Source: UM-FILTER-47-13 sp964445195
Lineage (GTDB): Bacteria > Pseudomonadota > Alphaproteobacteria > Micavibrionales > Micavibrionaceae
NCBI GenBank assembly: GCA_964445195.1
Contig: CAYUKA010000003.1
Span: 62,001-126,000 of the forward strand
Length of the DNA: 64,000 bases
Direction of reading: 5' to 3'
Shown here: one piece after another, positions 25,619-34,725 of the stretch
How positions within the stretch are numbered: the stretch's first letter is position 1
Layout: each line of letters begins with the position of its first letter
The notes under the pieces: model-generated
Seen by the model: only the letters and a program-made list of their open reading frames with translations
Told to the model about the DNA's origin: nothing
The model's database searches: none
Position numbers and translations under genes: made by a program

Positions 25619-27049
25619 TCATGACGTTTGTCTTTTCTTCGTCTCGCCAGAGTCTCTGATTTGTTCCAGCGCCCTCGGCAAATCCTGCGCCCATTTGGTG
25701 ATATCACCGGCGCCCATGCAGACAACCAGATCACCGGCCTCTGCGATTTCAGCAATCAATTGCGGCAGCATTTCGGCGCTTTCAAGGATTTTAACGGCGC
25801 GGTGGCCGCATTTGCGAATCCCTTCCGCCAGCGCGTCACGATCAGCGCTTTCAATACGCGCTTCGCCTGCTGCATAGACATCGGCAACGACCACAATATC
25901 GGCATCGTTAAAACAGGTGCAGAACTCGTCAAACAGGTCCTTGAGGCGCGAATAGCGGTGCGGCTGCATCACGGCGATAACTTTACCGCCGCTCTCATGC
26001 ACGACATGCCGCGCGGTTTTCAGGACGGCCGCAATCTCCACCGGGTGATGGGCGTAATCATCAATCACGCCAATGCCCGCCACGTCACCGGTTTTGGTAA
26101 AGCGGCGTTTGACCCCGGCGAAATGGGCCAGCGCCTTTTTCATCAGCGGCGGCGCAACTTCAAGCTCGCGCGCAATCGCCAGCGCCGCCAGCGCGTTTTG
26201 CACATTGTGCTCACCCGGCATCGCCAGATACACATCCTTAAGCTCACCGTCTTCAAACACCACGTCAAAGGTACTGCCATCCGCGCCGTGCCGAATATTC
26301 TGCGCCCGCACATCGGCCTGCGGGTTAAAGCCGTACGTCACAACGCGGCGGTCGGTCAGCTCGGCGACCAGCGCCTGCACTTCGGGATGGTCGAGACACA
26401 GCACGGCAAAACCGTAAAACGGGATATTATTCACAAACTGGCGGTAAGCCTCGCGCACCGCATCAAAGCCGCCATAATGCTCCATATGCTCCGGGTCGAT
26501 ATTGGTAACAACCGCCACAGTAGCCGGCAGGCGGGTAAAGGTGCCGTCACTCTCATCGCTTTCCGCCACCATCCACTGCCCCTGCCCCAGCCTTGTGTTG
26601 GTGCCGTAGCGGTTCACAATGCCGCCATTGATCACGGTCGGATCAAGTCCGCCTTCCTCCAGCATCGCCCCGACCAGCGAAGTCGTCGTCGTCTTGCCGT
26701 GCGTGCCACCGATCGCGATTGCCCATTTAAAGCGCATCAGCTCGGCCAGCATTTCGGCCCGCCGCACGATCGGCAGCTTTTTCGCACGCGCCTCCACCAA
26801 CTCAGGGTTATCGCGCGCCACCGCCGAAGACGTCACAACCACCGACGCACCCTCAATATGCGCGGCGTCATGGCCCTTGAAAGTTCTGATACCCTTTTCG
26901 TTCAGGCGCGCAATATTGACCCCGGCGGCAAGATCGCTGCCCTGCACGCTGTAACCAAGGCCGTGCAGGATCTCGGCAATCCCGCTCATCCCGATCCCGC
27001 CAATGCCGACGAAATGGATCGTGCCTGTATCAAGCGGCTGTGTGCGCAT
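25619..27049 (-). CDS. murC: UDP-N-acetylmuramate--L-alanine ligase
   Basis: A 476-residue Mur ligase adding L-Ala to UDP-MurNAc. N-terminal Rossmann motif HFVGIGGIGMSGIAEILHG, ATP loop AIGGTHGKTTTTSLVGAM, central VAESDESDGTFTRLPA and NIDPEHMEHYGGF, VKRRFTKTGDV, and the end CMGAGDITKWAQDLP. AGAGGAA precedes ATG 27049. Its start overlaps the 3' end of an acetyltransferase gene by 20 bases. A palindromic repeat separates it from murB. Confidence 0.98.
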   Translation of the reverse strand: MRTQPLDTGTIHFVGIGGIGMSGIAEILHGLGYSVQGSDLAAGVNIARLNEKGIRTFKGHDAAHIEGASVVVTSSAVARDNPELVEARAKKLPIVRRAEMLAELMRFKWAIAIGGTHGKTTTTSLVGAMLEEGGLDPTVINGGIVNRYGTNTRLGQGQWMVAESDESDGTFTRLPATVAVVTNIDPEHMEHYGGFDAVREAYRQFVNNIPFYGFAVLCLDHPEVQALVAELTDRRVVTYGFNPQADVRAQNIRHGADGSTFDVVFEDGELKDVYLAMPGEHNVQNALAALAIARELEVAPPLMKKALAHFAGVKRRFTKTGDVAGIGVIDDYAHHPVEIAAVLKTARHVVHESGGKVIAVMQPHRYSRLKDLFDEFCTCFNDADIVVVADVYAAGEARIESADRDALAEGIRKCGHRAVKILESAEMLPQLIAEIAEAGDLVVCMGAGDITKWAQDLPRALEQIRDSGETKKRQTS

Positions 27050-27584
27050 AAAATTCCTCTCTGCCTAGCCGGTACAACACATGCGGGTTGAGCGGACTGT
27101 CCGCCTCCACCGACGGATGGACAAATTCCTCATCATAGCGCATGCCCAGCTTTGCCATGACACGGCGCGACCTTAAATTATCGCGCGCGGTAAAGGAAAC
27201 TATTTCTTGCAGCGCCAATTCATCAAACCCATGGCGCGCGGCGGCCAGCGCCGCTTCGGTGGCATACCCTTTACCCCAATATTCATACGCCAGCCGCCAG
27301 CCAATCTCAATGCAGGGTGTAAAGTGTGCTTCGAAACGCGGCTCCTGAATACCGGTAAAACCGATAAACGCGCCGGAGCGCTTCTCTTCCAGCGCCCACA
27401 ACCCGAACCCTTTGTCATCAAGATAAGCGCGAAACCGGTTGGCAACCCAGATACTGCCCTCTTCCGGCAGACATTCCGGCATAAATTCCATTACCCGCGG
27501 ATCGGCATTGAGCGCCGCAAACGGCGGGTAATCCTCATCCCGCCAGGGACGCATCACGAGACGGTCTGTGTTGAGAACGGTCAT
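27030..27584 (-). CDS. GNAT-family N-acetyltransferase (RimJ/RimL-like) inside the dcw cluster
   Basis: A 184-residue protein with the GNAT fold: TDRLVMRPWRDEDYPPFAAL at the N-terminus, GAFIGFTGIQEPRFEAHF, the pyrophosphate loop WRLAYEYWGKGYATEAALAA, and NLRSRRVMAKLGMRYDEEF. This is the Acetyltransf_3/RimJ-RimL subgroup, which acetylates protein N-termini or small molecules; the substrate here is unknown. It lies between murG and murC, with 22 bases to murG and a 20-base overlap with murC, so it is co-translated with cell-wall enzymes. Not a standard member of the cluster. Confidence 0.88.
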   Translation of the reverse strand: MTVLNTDRLVMRPWRDEDYPPFAALNADPRVMEFMPECLPEEGSIWVANRFRAYLDDKGFGLWALEEKRSGAFIGFTGIQEPRFEAHFTPCIEIGWRLAYEYWGKGYATEAALAAARHGFDELALQEIVSFTARDNLRSRRVMAKLGMRYDEEFVHPSVEADSPLNPHVLYRLGREEFYAHTAA

Positions 27585-27606
27585 AGCCTGCCCCGCACCG
27601 CTGTCT

Positions 27607-28770
27607 TTACGCTTCCCGGCCCTGGGTCAGATCGAAGGGGCGCGAAGCGTCCTTGTCCCAACCCGCCGCAATGGCGGTGACGAGGTTACCAAGCCGCCGT
27701 GCCGCATCGGGCCTGGCGCAGCTACGCGCGTTTTCGGCAGCACGGAACAATGTTTCAGGGTTTTGCAAAAAGCTCTCCAGCCGGGCCAGCAGCGCATCGG
27801 TTGTAAACCCGTCCTGCGTCATGACCCACGCGCCGCCGGCATCGGCAACAATATCGGCATTAATCTTCTGCTGCTGGTCCTTGTGATGCGGATAGGGCAC
27901 GAAAATCGCCGGGCGCCCCGCCGTTATAACCTCGGCCACCGTGCTCGCGCCGGCGCGGGCAATCACCAGATGCGCCTGCCCCAGCACATCCGCAACATCA
28001 TCGAAAAACGGTGCCAGTCGGGCCGCAATCCCGGCCTGTTCGTAACGGCCGCGCACCTGATCAATATCCTCGGCCCGGCACTGCTGGACAAGCTCCAGCC
28101 TCGCCCGGTAATCCACCGGCAGGGCTTCCAGCGCCGGCGGCAGAACCTCGGCGAATATATGTGCGCCAAGCGAACCGCCAAACACGGCAATGGTCAGCTT
28201 GCCGTCGGTTTCCAGCGCCGGGTAAGGTTTATTATAGAGCGCCGCGATATCCTCCCGCACCGGGTTACCGGTGACCACGGCCCGGACCTTGTCGACCTCA
28301 TCCAGCCCCTCGACATGCGGGAACGACAGCGCAATCCGGTCGGCTTTGGGCGCCAGCATCGCGTTGGCTTTGCCGAGCACGCCGTCGGACTGATGTATGA
28401 CTGTCGGGATCTTGCGCCGCTGCGCCGCATGCACCGGCGCGAATGACGGATAACCGCCAAATCCGACCACGACAGCAGGCTTCAATTTGTCAACCAGCCG
28501 CACCGCTTGTATCATACCCAGCCCCAGCGCAGCTATGCCTTTGATCTTGCCCATCAGGCCGCTGCCGAGCGTACCGGCCTTTAGCACCTGGATATCCACA
28601 TCATCGCTGAACATCGCCCGGTAACGGCCGCCACGCGTATCCGTCGCCAGCACAACCTTATAGCCCCGCGACAATAAATCCTGCGCAAGCGCCGCCGCCG
28701 GCGTCATATGCCCGCCGGTACCGCCGGCGCTCAAAATAATCGTCTTGCTCTTGTCATGATCATCCGTCAT
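27607..28770 (-). CDS. murG: Undecaprenyldiphospho-muramoylpentapeptide beta-N-acetylglucosaminyltransferase
   Basis: A 387-residue glycosyltransferase converting lipid I to lipid II on the inner face of the membrane. Donor/acceptor motifs: ILSAGGTGGHMTPAAALAQ, VVVGFGGYPSFAPVHAA, VIHQSDGVLGKANAML, VFGGSLGAHIFAEV, LVIARAGASTVAEVITAGRP and PYPHHKDQQQKINA. Start is ATG 28770, whose bases overlap the ftsW stop (ATGA); a 62-codon upstream extension in frame is only ftsW sequence. The last 15 or so residues (ending DLTQGREA) go beyond the usual end. Confidence 0.97.
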   Translation of the reverse strand: MTDDHDKSKTIILSAGGTGGHMTPAAALAQDLLSRGYKVVLATDTRGGRYRAMFSDDVDIQVLKAGTLGSGLMGKIKGIAALGLGMIQAVRLVDKLKPAVVVGFGGYPSFAPVHAAQRRKIPTVIHQSDGVLGKANAMLAPKADRIALSFPHVEGLDEVDKVRAVVTGNPVREDIAALYNKPYPALETDGKLTIAVFGGSLGAHIFAEVLPPALEALPVDYRARLELVQQCRAEDIDQVRGRYEQAGIAARLAPFFDDVADVLGQAHLVIARAGASTVAEVITAGRPAIFVPYPHHKDQQQKINADIVADAGGAWVMTQDGFTTDALLARLESFLQNPETLFRAAENARSCARPDAARRLGNLVTAIAAGWDKDASRPFDLTQGREA

Positions 28771-29933
28771 GCCTGCCTCATCCGGTAAGCCCGCCGGGTC
28801 AGCGCCCCGCCACGCGCGATCGACGACCTGACCTGCCGCCTTGTCAGCGCCAGTACCATGCCCATGGCCCATGCCATCGCCAGCAGCGAAGACCCGCCAT
28901 AGCTGATAAACGGCAGGGTCATGCCCTTGGCCGGCAACAAGTGGACCGCCGAACACATATGCACCAGCGCCTGCATGCCGAACATCGTCAGCAGTCCGCC
29001 AACCGCCAGCACCGCGAACATGTCGCTTGAATCTATGACACGGTTCAGCCCGCGCAGCACAACATAAGCAAACAGCAGCACAAGCACGATCACGAAAACC
29101 AGACCCAGCTCCTCACCAGCCACAGAGAAAATAAAGTCAGCATGAGCGTCCGGCAGGTTAAGCTTCACGCTGCCCTGCCCCGGCCCGGTGCCAAACACGC
29201 CGCCCTGCCGGAACGCTTCCAGCGACTGCTGGACCTGGAAACTGTCGCCTGCATCGGGGTCGAGAAACCGGTCGATCCGGCTGCGGACATGCGAGAACAT
29301 AAAATAGCTCCCCAGCAGGCCTAGCCCGCCGGCCGCGATCATCGCCGCGACAATCCACAGCGGAAAACCGGCCATAAAGATGATCGCGCCATAGATTGCG
29401 CCGGTCACAAATGTCATGCCGAGATCGGGCTGTAACAGCAGCAGCATGACAATCACAAGGAAAAGCCCGGCGGCAATGCGGCTACCGGGAAAAGACGGTA
29501 ACTCTTTCTGCCGGGCGATAAGCCAGGCTGCCGTCACGGCAAAGGCCGGCTTGACGAATTCGCTCGGCTGCAGGGAAAAGCCGGGCAAATGGAGCCAGCG
29601 CTGCGCGCCCTTGATCTCGGTGCCGCCGATCAGGACCAGCACCAGTGCGGCAATGCTGCCGATCAGGGCCAGACTCGCCATCCGCCAGACCATCCGCGGT
29701 GAGAGCAGCGATGTACCAAACAGCAGGATCAAGGCCGGGCCGAGCAGGATGACATGACGTGTGATAAAATGAAACTGGCCCAGCCCGATCCGCTCCGCCA
29801 CCGGCGGACTGGCCGCCGCCACTAAAACCAACCCGGCCGCCATCAAGACCAGGAACAGGGTCAGCATGGTGCGGTCAACCGTCCACCACCAGTCGCCAAG
29901 CACCGAACGGTCCGTGCGGGAAAAAAGACTCAT
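28767..29933 (-). CDS. ftsW: Septal peptidoglycan polymerase FtsW
   Basis: A 388-residue SEDS glycosyltransferase with about ten membrane helices that polymerises lipid II at the septum with FtsI. SEDS landmarks: GAQRWLHLPGFSLQPSEFVK, LLLLQPDLGMTFV, RIDRFLDPDAGDSFQVQQSL, GGVFGTGPGQGSVKLNLPDA and FSVAGEELGLVFV, ending in PFISYGGSSLLAMAWAMG. The stop overlaps the murG start. Upstream lies a 240-base gap and an opposite-strand unknown gene, so ftsW probably starts a new transcript. Confidence 0.97.
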   Translation of the reverse strand: MSLFSRTDRSVLGDWWWTVDRTMLTLFLVLMAAGLVLVAAASPPVAERIGLGQFHFITRHVILLGPALILLFGTSLLSPRMVWRMASLALIGSIAALVLVLIGGTEIKGAQRWLHLPGFSLQPSEFVKPAFAVTAAWLIARQKELPSFPGSRIAAGLFLVIVMLLLLQPDLGMTFVTGAIYGAIIFMAGFPLWIVAAMIAAGGLGLLGSYFMFSHVRSRIDRFLDPDAGDSFQVQQSLEAFRQGGVFGTGPGQGSVKLNLPDAHADFIFSVAGEELGLVFVIVLVLLFAYVVLRGLNRVIDSSDMFAVLAVGGLLTMFGMQALVHMCSAVHLLPAKGMTLPFISYGGSSLLAMAWAMGMVLALTRRQVRSSIARGGALTRRAYRMRQA

Positions 29934-30173
29934 GCCAACGCCGCCTTAAAAACACAGTTTGTCGGCGGTACGGTGCAAAAAACCGGGTCGTTCATGCCGC
30001 TCCCGGACGGCTTCGAAACGTACCGGATGGCGTCACCGCCAATACGGTTCGCAAAGACAAATGGCAAACATATCCGGAGCAAATGGATCATAATACATTG
30101 ATAATTCTACCCGCAAAAAACACTGGTTGCCAGCAGGGAATATGGTTACCCTGACATTTACTAGGATATATTC

Positions 30174-30791
30174 ATGATAAAAGGCGCTTTCAGAGATCGC
30201 TGGATTGACCGGATCCGCTTCGCGGACGTGATCATGCCCGTTCAACATGACGACAGCCCTGTGTCCATCAAAATCACCACCTGCCGTAAAGCCGACAGGA
30301 TCGAGTTTCATATCCCGGGACGGCTGGAAGCAATGGCCGGCCATCTGGCCGCCGGACATCCTTTTATTCTGAAATACAGTACCGAATATGCGGAAGTCTC
30401 CGCCGAATGGTGCATTGAGGCTCCCAGAGAGCGCCGGATATCAACGATTATCGGGATTGAGATGCATCTGCGGGGCCGGGCCCGGCCGATGATGCGCGCA
30501 GCCCTGCTTGATCATCTGGAAGATACCGTCCGGCAAAGCCGCGAGAGGATCGGCGACAGCTTTACCATCGCACAGCTTGACGGTGATTATTTTGAAGAGA
30601 CACTCGCCCAGACGAAAGGGTTTACAGTACAGTTGGCAGACTCGACCTGGCATGATGTTATAAATTGCCTCACTTACCGCAGCCGAAACGATATTCTGGC
30701 AACAATAGATAAACTCCGGAACATTTCCTCAGGCCCGGAAGATAAATACGCTACCGCCGCCAGACTGCTGGAAGACTATCACGGGCTTTAA
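30174..30791 (+). CDS. Unknown protein on the opposite strand within the dcw cluster
   Basis: A 205-residue soluble protein, no signal peptide or membrane helix. The N-terminal part is beta-rich (VIMPVQHDDSPVSIKITTC; ADRIEFHIPGRL), the C-terminal part helical (AALLDHLEDTVRQSRERIG; NDILATIDKLRNISS). It reads against the cell-wall genes between ftsW and murD and overlaps the murD stop by four bases. AGGATA lies before the ATG. The first half vaguely recalls small beta-barrel regulators such as PilZ, but I see no RxxxR/DxSxxG motif, so I make no call. A real gene by base composition and length. Confidence 0.65.
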   Translation: MIKGAFRDRWIDRIRFADVIMPVQHDDSPVSIKITTCRKADRIEFHIPGRLEAMAGHLAAGHPFILKYSTEYAEVSAEWCIEAPRERRISTIIGIEMHLRGRARPMMRAALLDHLEDTVRQSRERIGDSFTIAQLDGDYFEETLAQTKGFTVQLADSTWHDVINCLTYRSRNDILATIDKLRNISSGPEDKYATAARLLEDYHGL

Positions 30792-32176
30792 GCCGCTTCC
30801 TCCTGCAAGGCTTCAACCAGCATCGTAAAGAGATCGCCGCGATCCTCAAAGCTGCCGAACTGGTCATAAGAGGCACAGGCCGGCGACAGGAGCACAGTAC
30901 CCGTACCGCCGGGCTGGCCCCGCTCGCTTTGCGCCAGCCGGTGCGCTTCGTCAACGGCCTTATCCAGTGTATGGCAAAAATTATGGGCGACACCGTGATT
31001 ATCGAGCCAGGTCGCAAAATCATCCATCGCCTCACCGATCAGGAAGGCATGGCGCACATGACCGGCAAAAGGCTCCAGTCCGCTTAAGCCGCCATCCTTG
31101 GCCCGGCCGCCGACAATCCAGTAGATATTTTTATACGAAGCCAGCGCTCGCCCGGCCGCCGCCGCGTTGGTGGCCTTGCTGTCGTTCACATAGGCAACGC
31201 CGTTAATCGTACGCACAAGATACTGCCGATGATTAAGACCGGGGAAGCTGCGCATCGCGTCCATGATCGCTTCGGGTTCAAGGTCCATCAGCCGGGCCGC
31301 TGCATAGGCCGCCGCCGCATTCTGGTGATTATGAACACCGGGCAATGAATCAATCGTCATTTCGCTGATTTCCACCGGCTCGCCGTACATCGCCTCGAAC
31401 AGGCGGCCGTTTTCAACATAAACACCGTCCTTGTGGTGCCCGGCCGTACCAATGGGAAAACATTCTCGCGCGCCCTGTTTTTCGACAATGTCATACATGC
31501 GCTGCGAATCTTTATCGTCGGTGCCGATCACAGCCTTGCCGGGACCGCGGAAAATCCGCAGCTTGGCTTCGGCGTATTGTTCCATCGTACCGTGACGGTC
31601 GAGATGATCGGGGCTCAAATTCAGATGCACACCGATATCCGGGGCAAAGCCGGGGCATAGCTCCAACTGGAACGAAGACATTTCCAGCACAAAAGCACCG
31701 GCCTTGGGCGGCATGCTCAGGTCAAGCGCCGCCTTGCCGATATTGCCGCCAATCGCAGTCTTGATCCCGCATTCATTCAGAATATGCCCGATCAGCGCCG
31801 TCGTCGTTGACTTACCGTTGGTGCCGGTAATCCCGATCGTTTTGCGCCCGTGACCACAACGATGCAGGATCTCAAGATCACCGATAATTTCAATGCCGGC
31901 GTCCCGCGCCCGCGAGACAACAGGATGCGGCTTGGGCCGGTCCAGCGGAATACCGGGCGCACAAACAAGACAGGCATAACCGCTTAGATCCTCCCGGGAC
32001 AAATCCCTGATCTCGGCCTCAACGCGCCCGCGGGTTTCTTCATCATCATCCCAGGCGACAACAGCCGCGCCGGCTTTCACCAGCGCCTTGACCACCGCCA
32101 CGTTAGAAACGCCGAGCCCCAGCACGGCCACGGGCTTGTCATTCAATGTCTGTACAAAAGGCGTTACATTTATCAT
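30788..32176 (-). CDS. murD: UDP-N-acetylmuramoylalanine--D-glutamate ligase
   Basis: A 462-residue Mur ligase adding D-Glu. VAVLGLGVSNVAVVKALVKA near the start, ATP loop TIGITGTNGKSTTTALIGHI, GGNIGKAALDL, VLEMSSFQLELCPGFAPDIG, NLSPDHLDRHGTMEQYA, YVNDSKATNAAAAGRAL, and the C-terminal LLSPACASYDQFGSFEDRG. The start overlaps the mraY stop (ATGA), so the two are coupled. The downstream neighbour is not ftsW directly but a convergent unknown gene. Confidence 0.98.
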   Translation of the reverse strand: MINVTPFVQTLNDKPVAVLGLGVSNVAVVKALVKAGAAVVAWDDDEETRGRVEAEIRDLSREDLSGYACLVCAPGIPLDRPKPHPVVSRARDAGIEIIGDLEILHRCGHGRKTIGITGTNGKSTTTALIGHILNECGIKTAIGGNIGKAALDLSMPPKAGAFVLEMSSFQLELCPGFAPDIGVHLNLSPDHLDRHGTMEQYAEAKLRIFRGPGKAVIGTDDKDSQRMYDIVEKQGARECFPIGTAGHHKDGVYVENGRLFEAMYGEPVEISEMTIDSLPGVHNHQNAAAAYAAARLMDLEPEAIMDAMRSFPGLNHRQYLVRTINGVAYVNDSKATNAAAAGRALASYKNIYWIVGGRAKDGGLSGLEPFAGHVRHAFLIGEAMDDFATWLDNHGVAHNFCHTLDKAVDEAHRLAQSERGQPGGTGTVLLSPACASYDQFGSFEDRGDLFTMLVEALQEEAA

Positions 32177-33255
32177 CGCAGCTTCAGTGTCGATAATCCT
32201 ACCAGGGCCAGTATAACCGCAATAATCCAGAACCGGATAACGATTGTCGGCTCGGACCAGCCCTTCTTTTCAAAATGGTGATGCAGCGGCGCCATTGCGA
32301 ATACCCGCTTACCGGTCAGCTTATAAGATACGACCTGTACAATCACCGAAACGGTTTCCAGCACAAACAAGCCCCCGATAATCGCCAGCACCAGCTCGTG
32401 CTTGACCACCACCGCGATCGCGCCCAGCCCCGCCCCCATGGACAACGAACCGGTATCGCCCATAAACACCATCGCCGGCGGCGCGTTATACCACAAAAAT
32501 CCCATCCCCGCGCCGATCAGCGCGCCGCAGATAATCGCCAGCTCTCCCGCGCCGGGCACAAAGTGAATGCCAAGATACGGCGCAAACACGGCGTTACCGG
32601 CCAGGTAGCAGATCAGCCCGAAACAGCCGGCGGCAATCATCACCGGCACGATCGCCAGCCCGTCCAGCCCGTCGGTCAGGTTCACGGCGTTCGAGGCACC
32701 AACAATCACCAGCACCGCGAACGGCACAAAGAACAGCCCGAGCGGCAAAAGGAAGTCTTTGACAAATGGAATCGCCAGCCCGGTATCCATGCCATCGGCG
32801 GTCACGGCAATATAGGCCAGCACCGCCGCCGCCGCGATCCCGCCTTCGAGCAACAGGCGCAACTTGCCCGGCACACCCTTGTGCGAGCGGTTGGTCAGCT
32901 TCATGTAGTCATCGGCAAACCCGACCGCGCCAAACCCGGCGATCACCCCCAGCACGATCCAGACATACGGGTTGGCCAGATCGGCCCAGAGCAGCACCGC
33001 CACTCCGGCCGCAATCAGGATCATCAGCCCGCCCATCGTCGGCGTTCCGGCCTTGCCGGCGTGATCCGGCCCGACCTCTCGCAAAGGCTGGCCCTGCGTT
33101 TGCTTGCTCTTCAGCCAGCGAATCATACCCGGACCGATAAGAAAGCAGATAATAAGGGCAGTCATGATCGCGCCGCCCGTCCGGAATGTCAGGTACCGGA
33201 ACAGGTTGAAGAGGATAAAATCATCCGCCAGCGGCGTCAGAAGCAAGTACAGCAT
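32173..33255 (-). CDS. mraY: Phospho-N-acetylmuramoyl-pentapeptide transferase
   Basis: A 360-residue integral membrane enzyme with ten helices that makes lipid I from UDP-MurNAc-pentapeptide and undecaprenyl phosphate. Landmarks: KAGTPTMGGLMIL, the catalytic Asp pair GFADDYMKLTNRSHKG, ASNAVNLTDGLDGLA, FMGDTGSLSMGAGLGAIAV and the C-terminal MAPLHHHFEKKGWSEPTIV. Length equals the family norm. Followed immediately by murD, preceded by murF 30 bases upstream. Confidence 0.98.
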   Translation of the reverse strand: MLYLLLTPLADDFILFNLFRYLTFRTGGAIMTALIICFLIGPGMIRWLKSKQTQGQPLREVGPDHAGKAGTPTMGGLMILIAAGVAVLLWADLANPYVWIVLGVIAGFGAVGFADDYMKLTNRSHKGVPGKLRLLLEGGIAAAAVLAYIAVTADGMDTGLAIPFVKDFLLPLGLFFVPFAVLVIVGASNAVNLTDGLDGLAIVPVMIAAGCFGLICYLAGNAVFAPYLGIHFVPGAGELAIICGALIGAGMGFLWYNAPPAMVFMGDTGSLSMGAGLGAIAVVVKHELVLAIIGGLFVLETVSVIVQVVSYKLTGKRVFAMAPLHHHFEKKGWSEPTIVIRFWIIAVILALVGLSTLKLR

Positions 33256-33285
33256 CAGTGTTTACAATTCATATCGCATATCATT

Positions 33286-34710
33286 TTAATCCTGCCGCTT
33301 CGCGCGCAGCGCCTCGACGACAACCTGCATCCGCGGCTTATCGCCACCGCCGCGCGAGCCTTTGACCATCACGACGTCACCGGGCGTCAGCACATCCGGC
33401 ACGATTTTCGCCATCTTCACATGGTCATCCTCATGCGCGCCGCGCCGGTCCTGCGGCAGGGCGTCATACAGGTTTTTCATCAGCGGTCCGCATGTGTAGA
33501 CGAGCCTGACATCCGCCGCCGCCAATGGCAAGGCCAAATCGGCATGCAGCTGCGGCCCGTCCTGCCCCAGCTCATACATGTCGCCCAGCACGGCAATGCG
33601 CCGCCCGCCGCGGCCCGGATCGATCAGCGCCAGCACCTTGAATGCCGCTTTCATCGCCACCGGCGAAGCATTATAGCTTTCATCAATTAGTGTTACCGGA
33701 TTATCCGGGTCACCGACATTCAGATATTCATGCTTGCCGCGGCCCGTGAAGCCTTCATAGGTTTCAAGCGCCTGCGCCGCTTTTTGCACATCGCCGCCCG
33801 TCGCATCGACCGCCAGCAATACCGCCAGCGCGTTCATCACATGGTGCCGGCCCGGCACCATCAAGCTAAACGATACGTTTTGATTATTTATCTGAACTTT
33901 TATTTTTGAACCGTTTGCCGCTTCCAGACAGTCAACAAGCCGGGCATCGGCATCGTCATGCGCGCCAAAGGACAGGACGCGCAGGCCGCCTGCCTCAGCC
34001 TTTGCCTTAAGATACTCAAAGAATTCATTATCATGATTGAGAATCGCCGTGCCGCCCGGCGACACACCGGCGAAAATTTCCGCCTTGGCATCGGCAATAC
34101 CCTGAATATTCTCGAAATTCTCGATATGGACGGCGGCGATCGTCGTAATAATCGTAATATCCGGCCGTACCATCTGCGACAGCGGCGTAATCTCGCCGGC
34201 ATGGTTCATACCGATTTCAAACACGCCGTAATCAGTGCCCGCATGCATGTTGGCCAGCGTATAAGGAACACCCCAATGGTTGTTGTAGGAAGCCGCGCTG
34301 GCATGCGCCTGTCCCAGAGTACCAAAGGCCAGCGCCAGCATTTCCTTGGTGCCGGTCTTGCCGACCGACCCGGTCACGCCGATCATCGTGCCGCCACAGC
34401 GCGCCCGCGCCGCGCGGGCCAGCGCTTGCAAGCCGGCCAAAGTATCCCCGACAATCAACAGCGGCGCGTCCTCCGGCACCCCTTCCGGCACGCGCGATAC
34501 CATGGCCGCCGCCGCGCCCTTTTCAAGCGCCTGCGCCACATAATCATGACCGTCCCCTTTATCGCCTGCCAAGGCCACAAACAGCGCACCGCCCGGCATT
34601 GTCCGGCTGTCGATCGAAATCGACGTCGCCGTCCAGTCACCGCGGCAATCACCACCTGTTGCATCTGCCGCCTCACGGGCTGTCCAGATAATGTTGGATG
34701 ATACAGTCAT
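33286..34710 (-). CDS. murF: UDP-N-acetylmuramoyl-tripeptide--D-alanyl-D-alanine ligase
   Basis: A 474-residue Mur ligase adding the D-Ala-D-Ala made by Ddl. ISIDSRTMPGGALFVALAGD in domain 1, ATP loop MIGVTGSVGKTGTKEMLALA, SYNNHWGVPYTLANM, FEIGMNHAGEI, LIDESYNASPVAMKAA and the terminal VMVKGSRGGGDKPRM. Lies 15 bases after murE and 30 before mraY. In family terms complete, with no unusual feature. Confidence 0.98.
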   Translation of the reverse strand: MTVSSNIIWTAREAADATGGDCRGDWTATSISIDSRTMPGGALFVALAGDKGDGHDYVAQALEKGAAAAMVSRVPEGVPEDAPLLIVGDTLAGLQALARAARARCGGTMIGVTGSVGKTGTKEMLALAFGTLGQAHASAASYNNHWGVPYTLANMHAGTDYGVFEIGMNHAGEITPLSQMVRPDITIITTIAAVHIENFENIQGIADAKAEIFAGVSPGGTAILNHDNEFFEYLKAKAEAGGLRVLSFGAHDDADARLVDCLEAANGSKIKVQINNQNVSFSLMVPGRHHVMNALAVLLAVDATGGDVQKAAQALETYEGFTGRGKHEYLNVGDPDNPVTLIDESYNASPVAMKAAFKVLALIDPGRGGRRIAVLGDMYELGQDGPQLHADLALPLAAADVRLVYTCGPLMKNLYDALPQDRRGAHEDDHVKMAKIVPDVLTPGDVVMVKGSRGGGDKPRMQVVVEALRAKRQD

Positions 34711-34725
34711 AGTCTTTTCTACCCC

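Noticed and set aside
25489..25755. 88-codon frame across the murC-murB spacer
   Set aside because: Half is antiparallel overlap with murC in another frame and half is the palindromic repeat.
25628..27091. 487-codon plus-strand frame opposite murC
   Set aside because: It is antisense to murC, His/Arg/Gln rich, with no family features: a GC-rich shadow.
27607..27660. MurG C-terminal extension ending DLTQGREA as a possible repeat remnant
   Set aside because: Suggestive of dispersed-repeat peptides, but no inverted structure is seen and the extension is short.
28771..28956. 62-codon N-terminal extension of MurG
   Set aside because: It is the shifted reading of the ftsW 3' end; the ATG at 28770 overlaps the ftsW stop and gives the family N-terminus.
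32275..33690. 471-codon plus-strand frame opposite mraY and murF
   Set aside because: Antisense shadow with extreme His/Arg/Gln content and no domain features.
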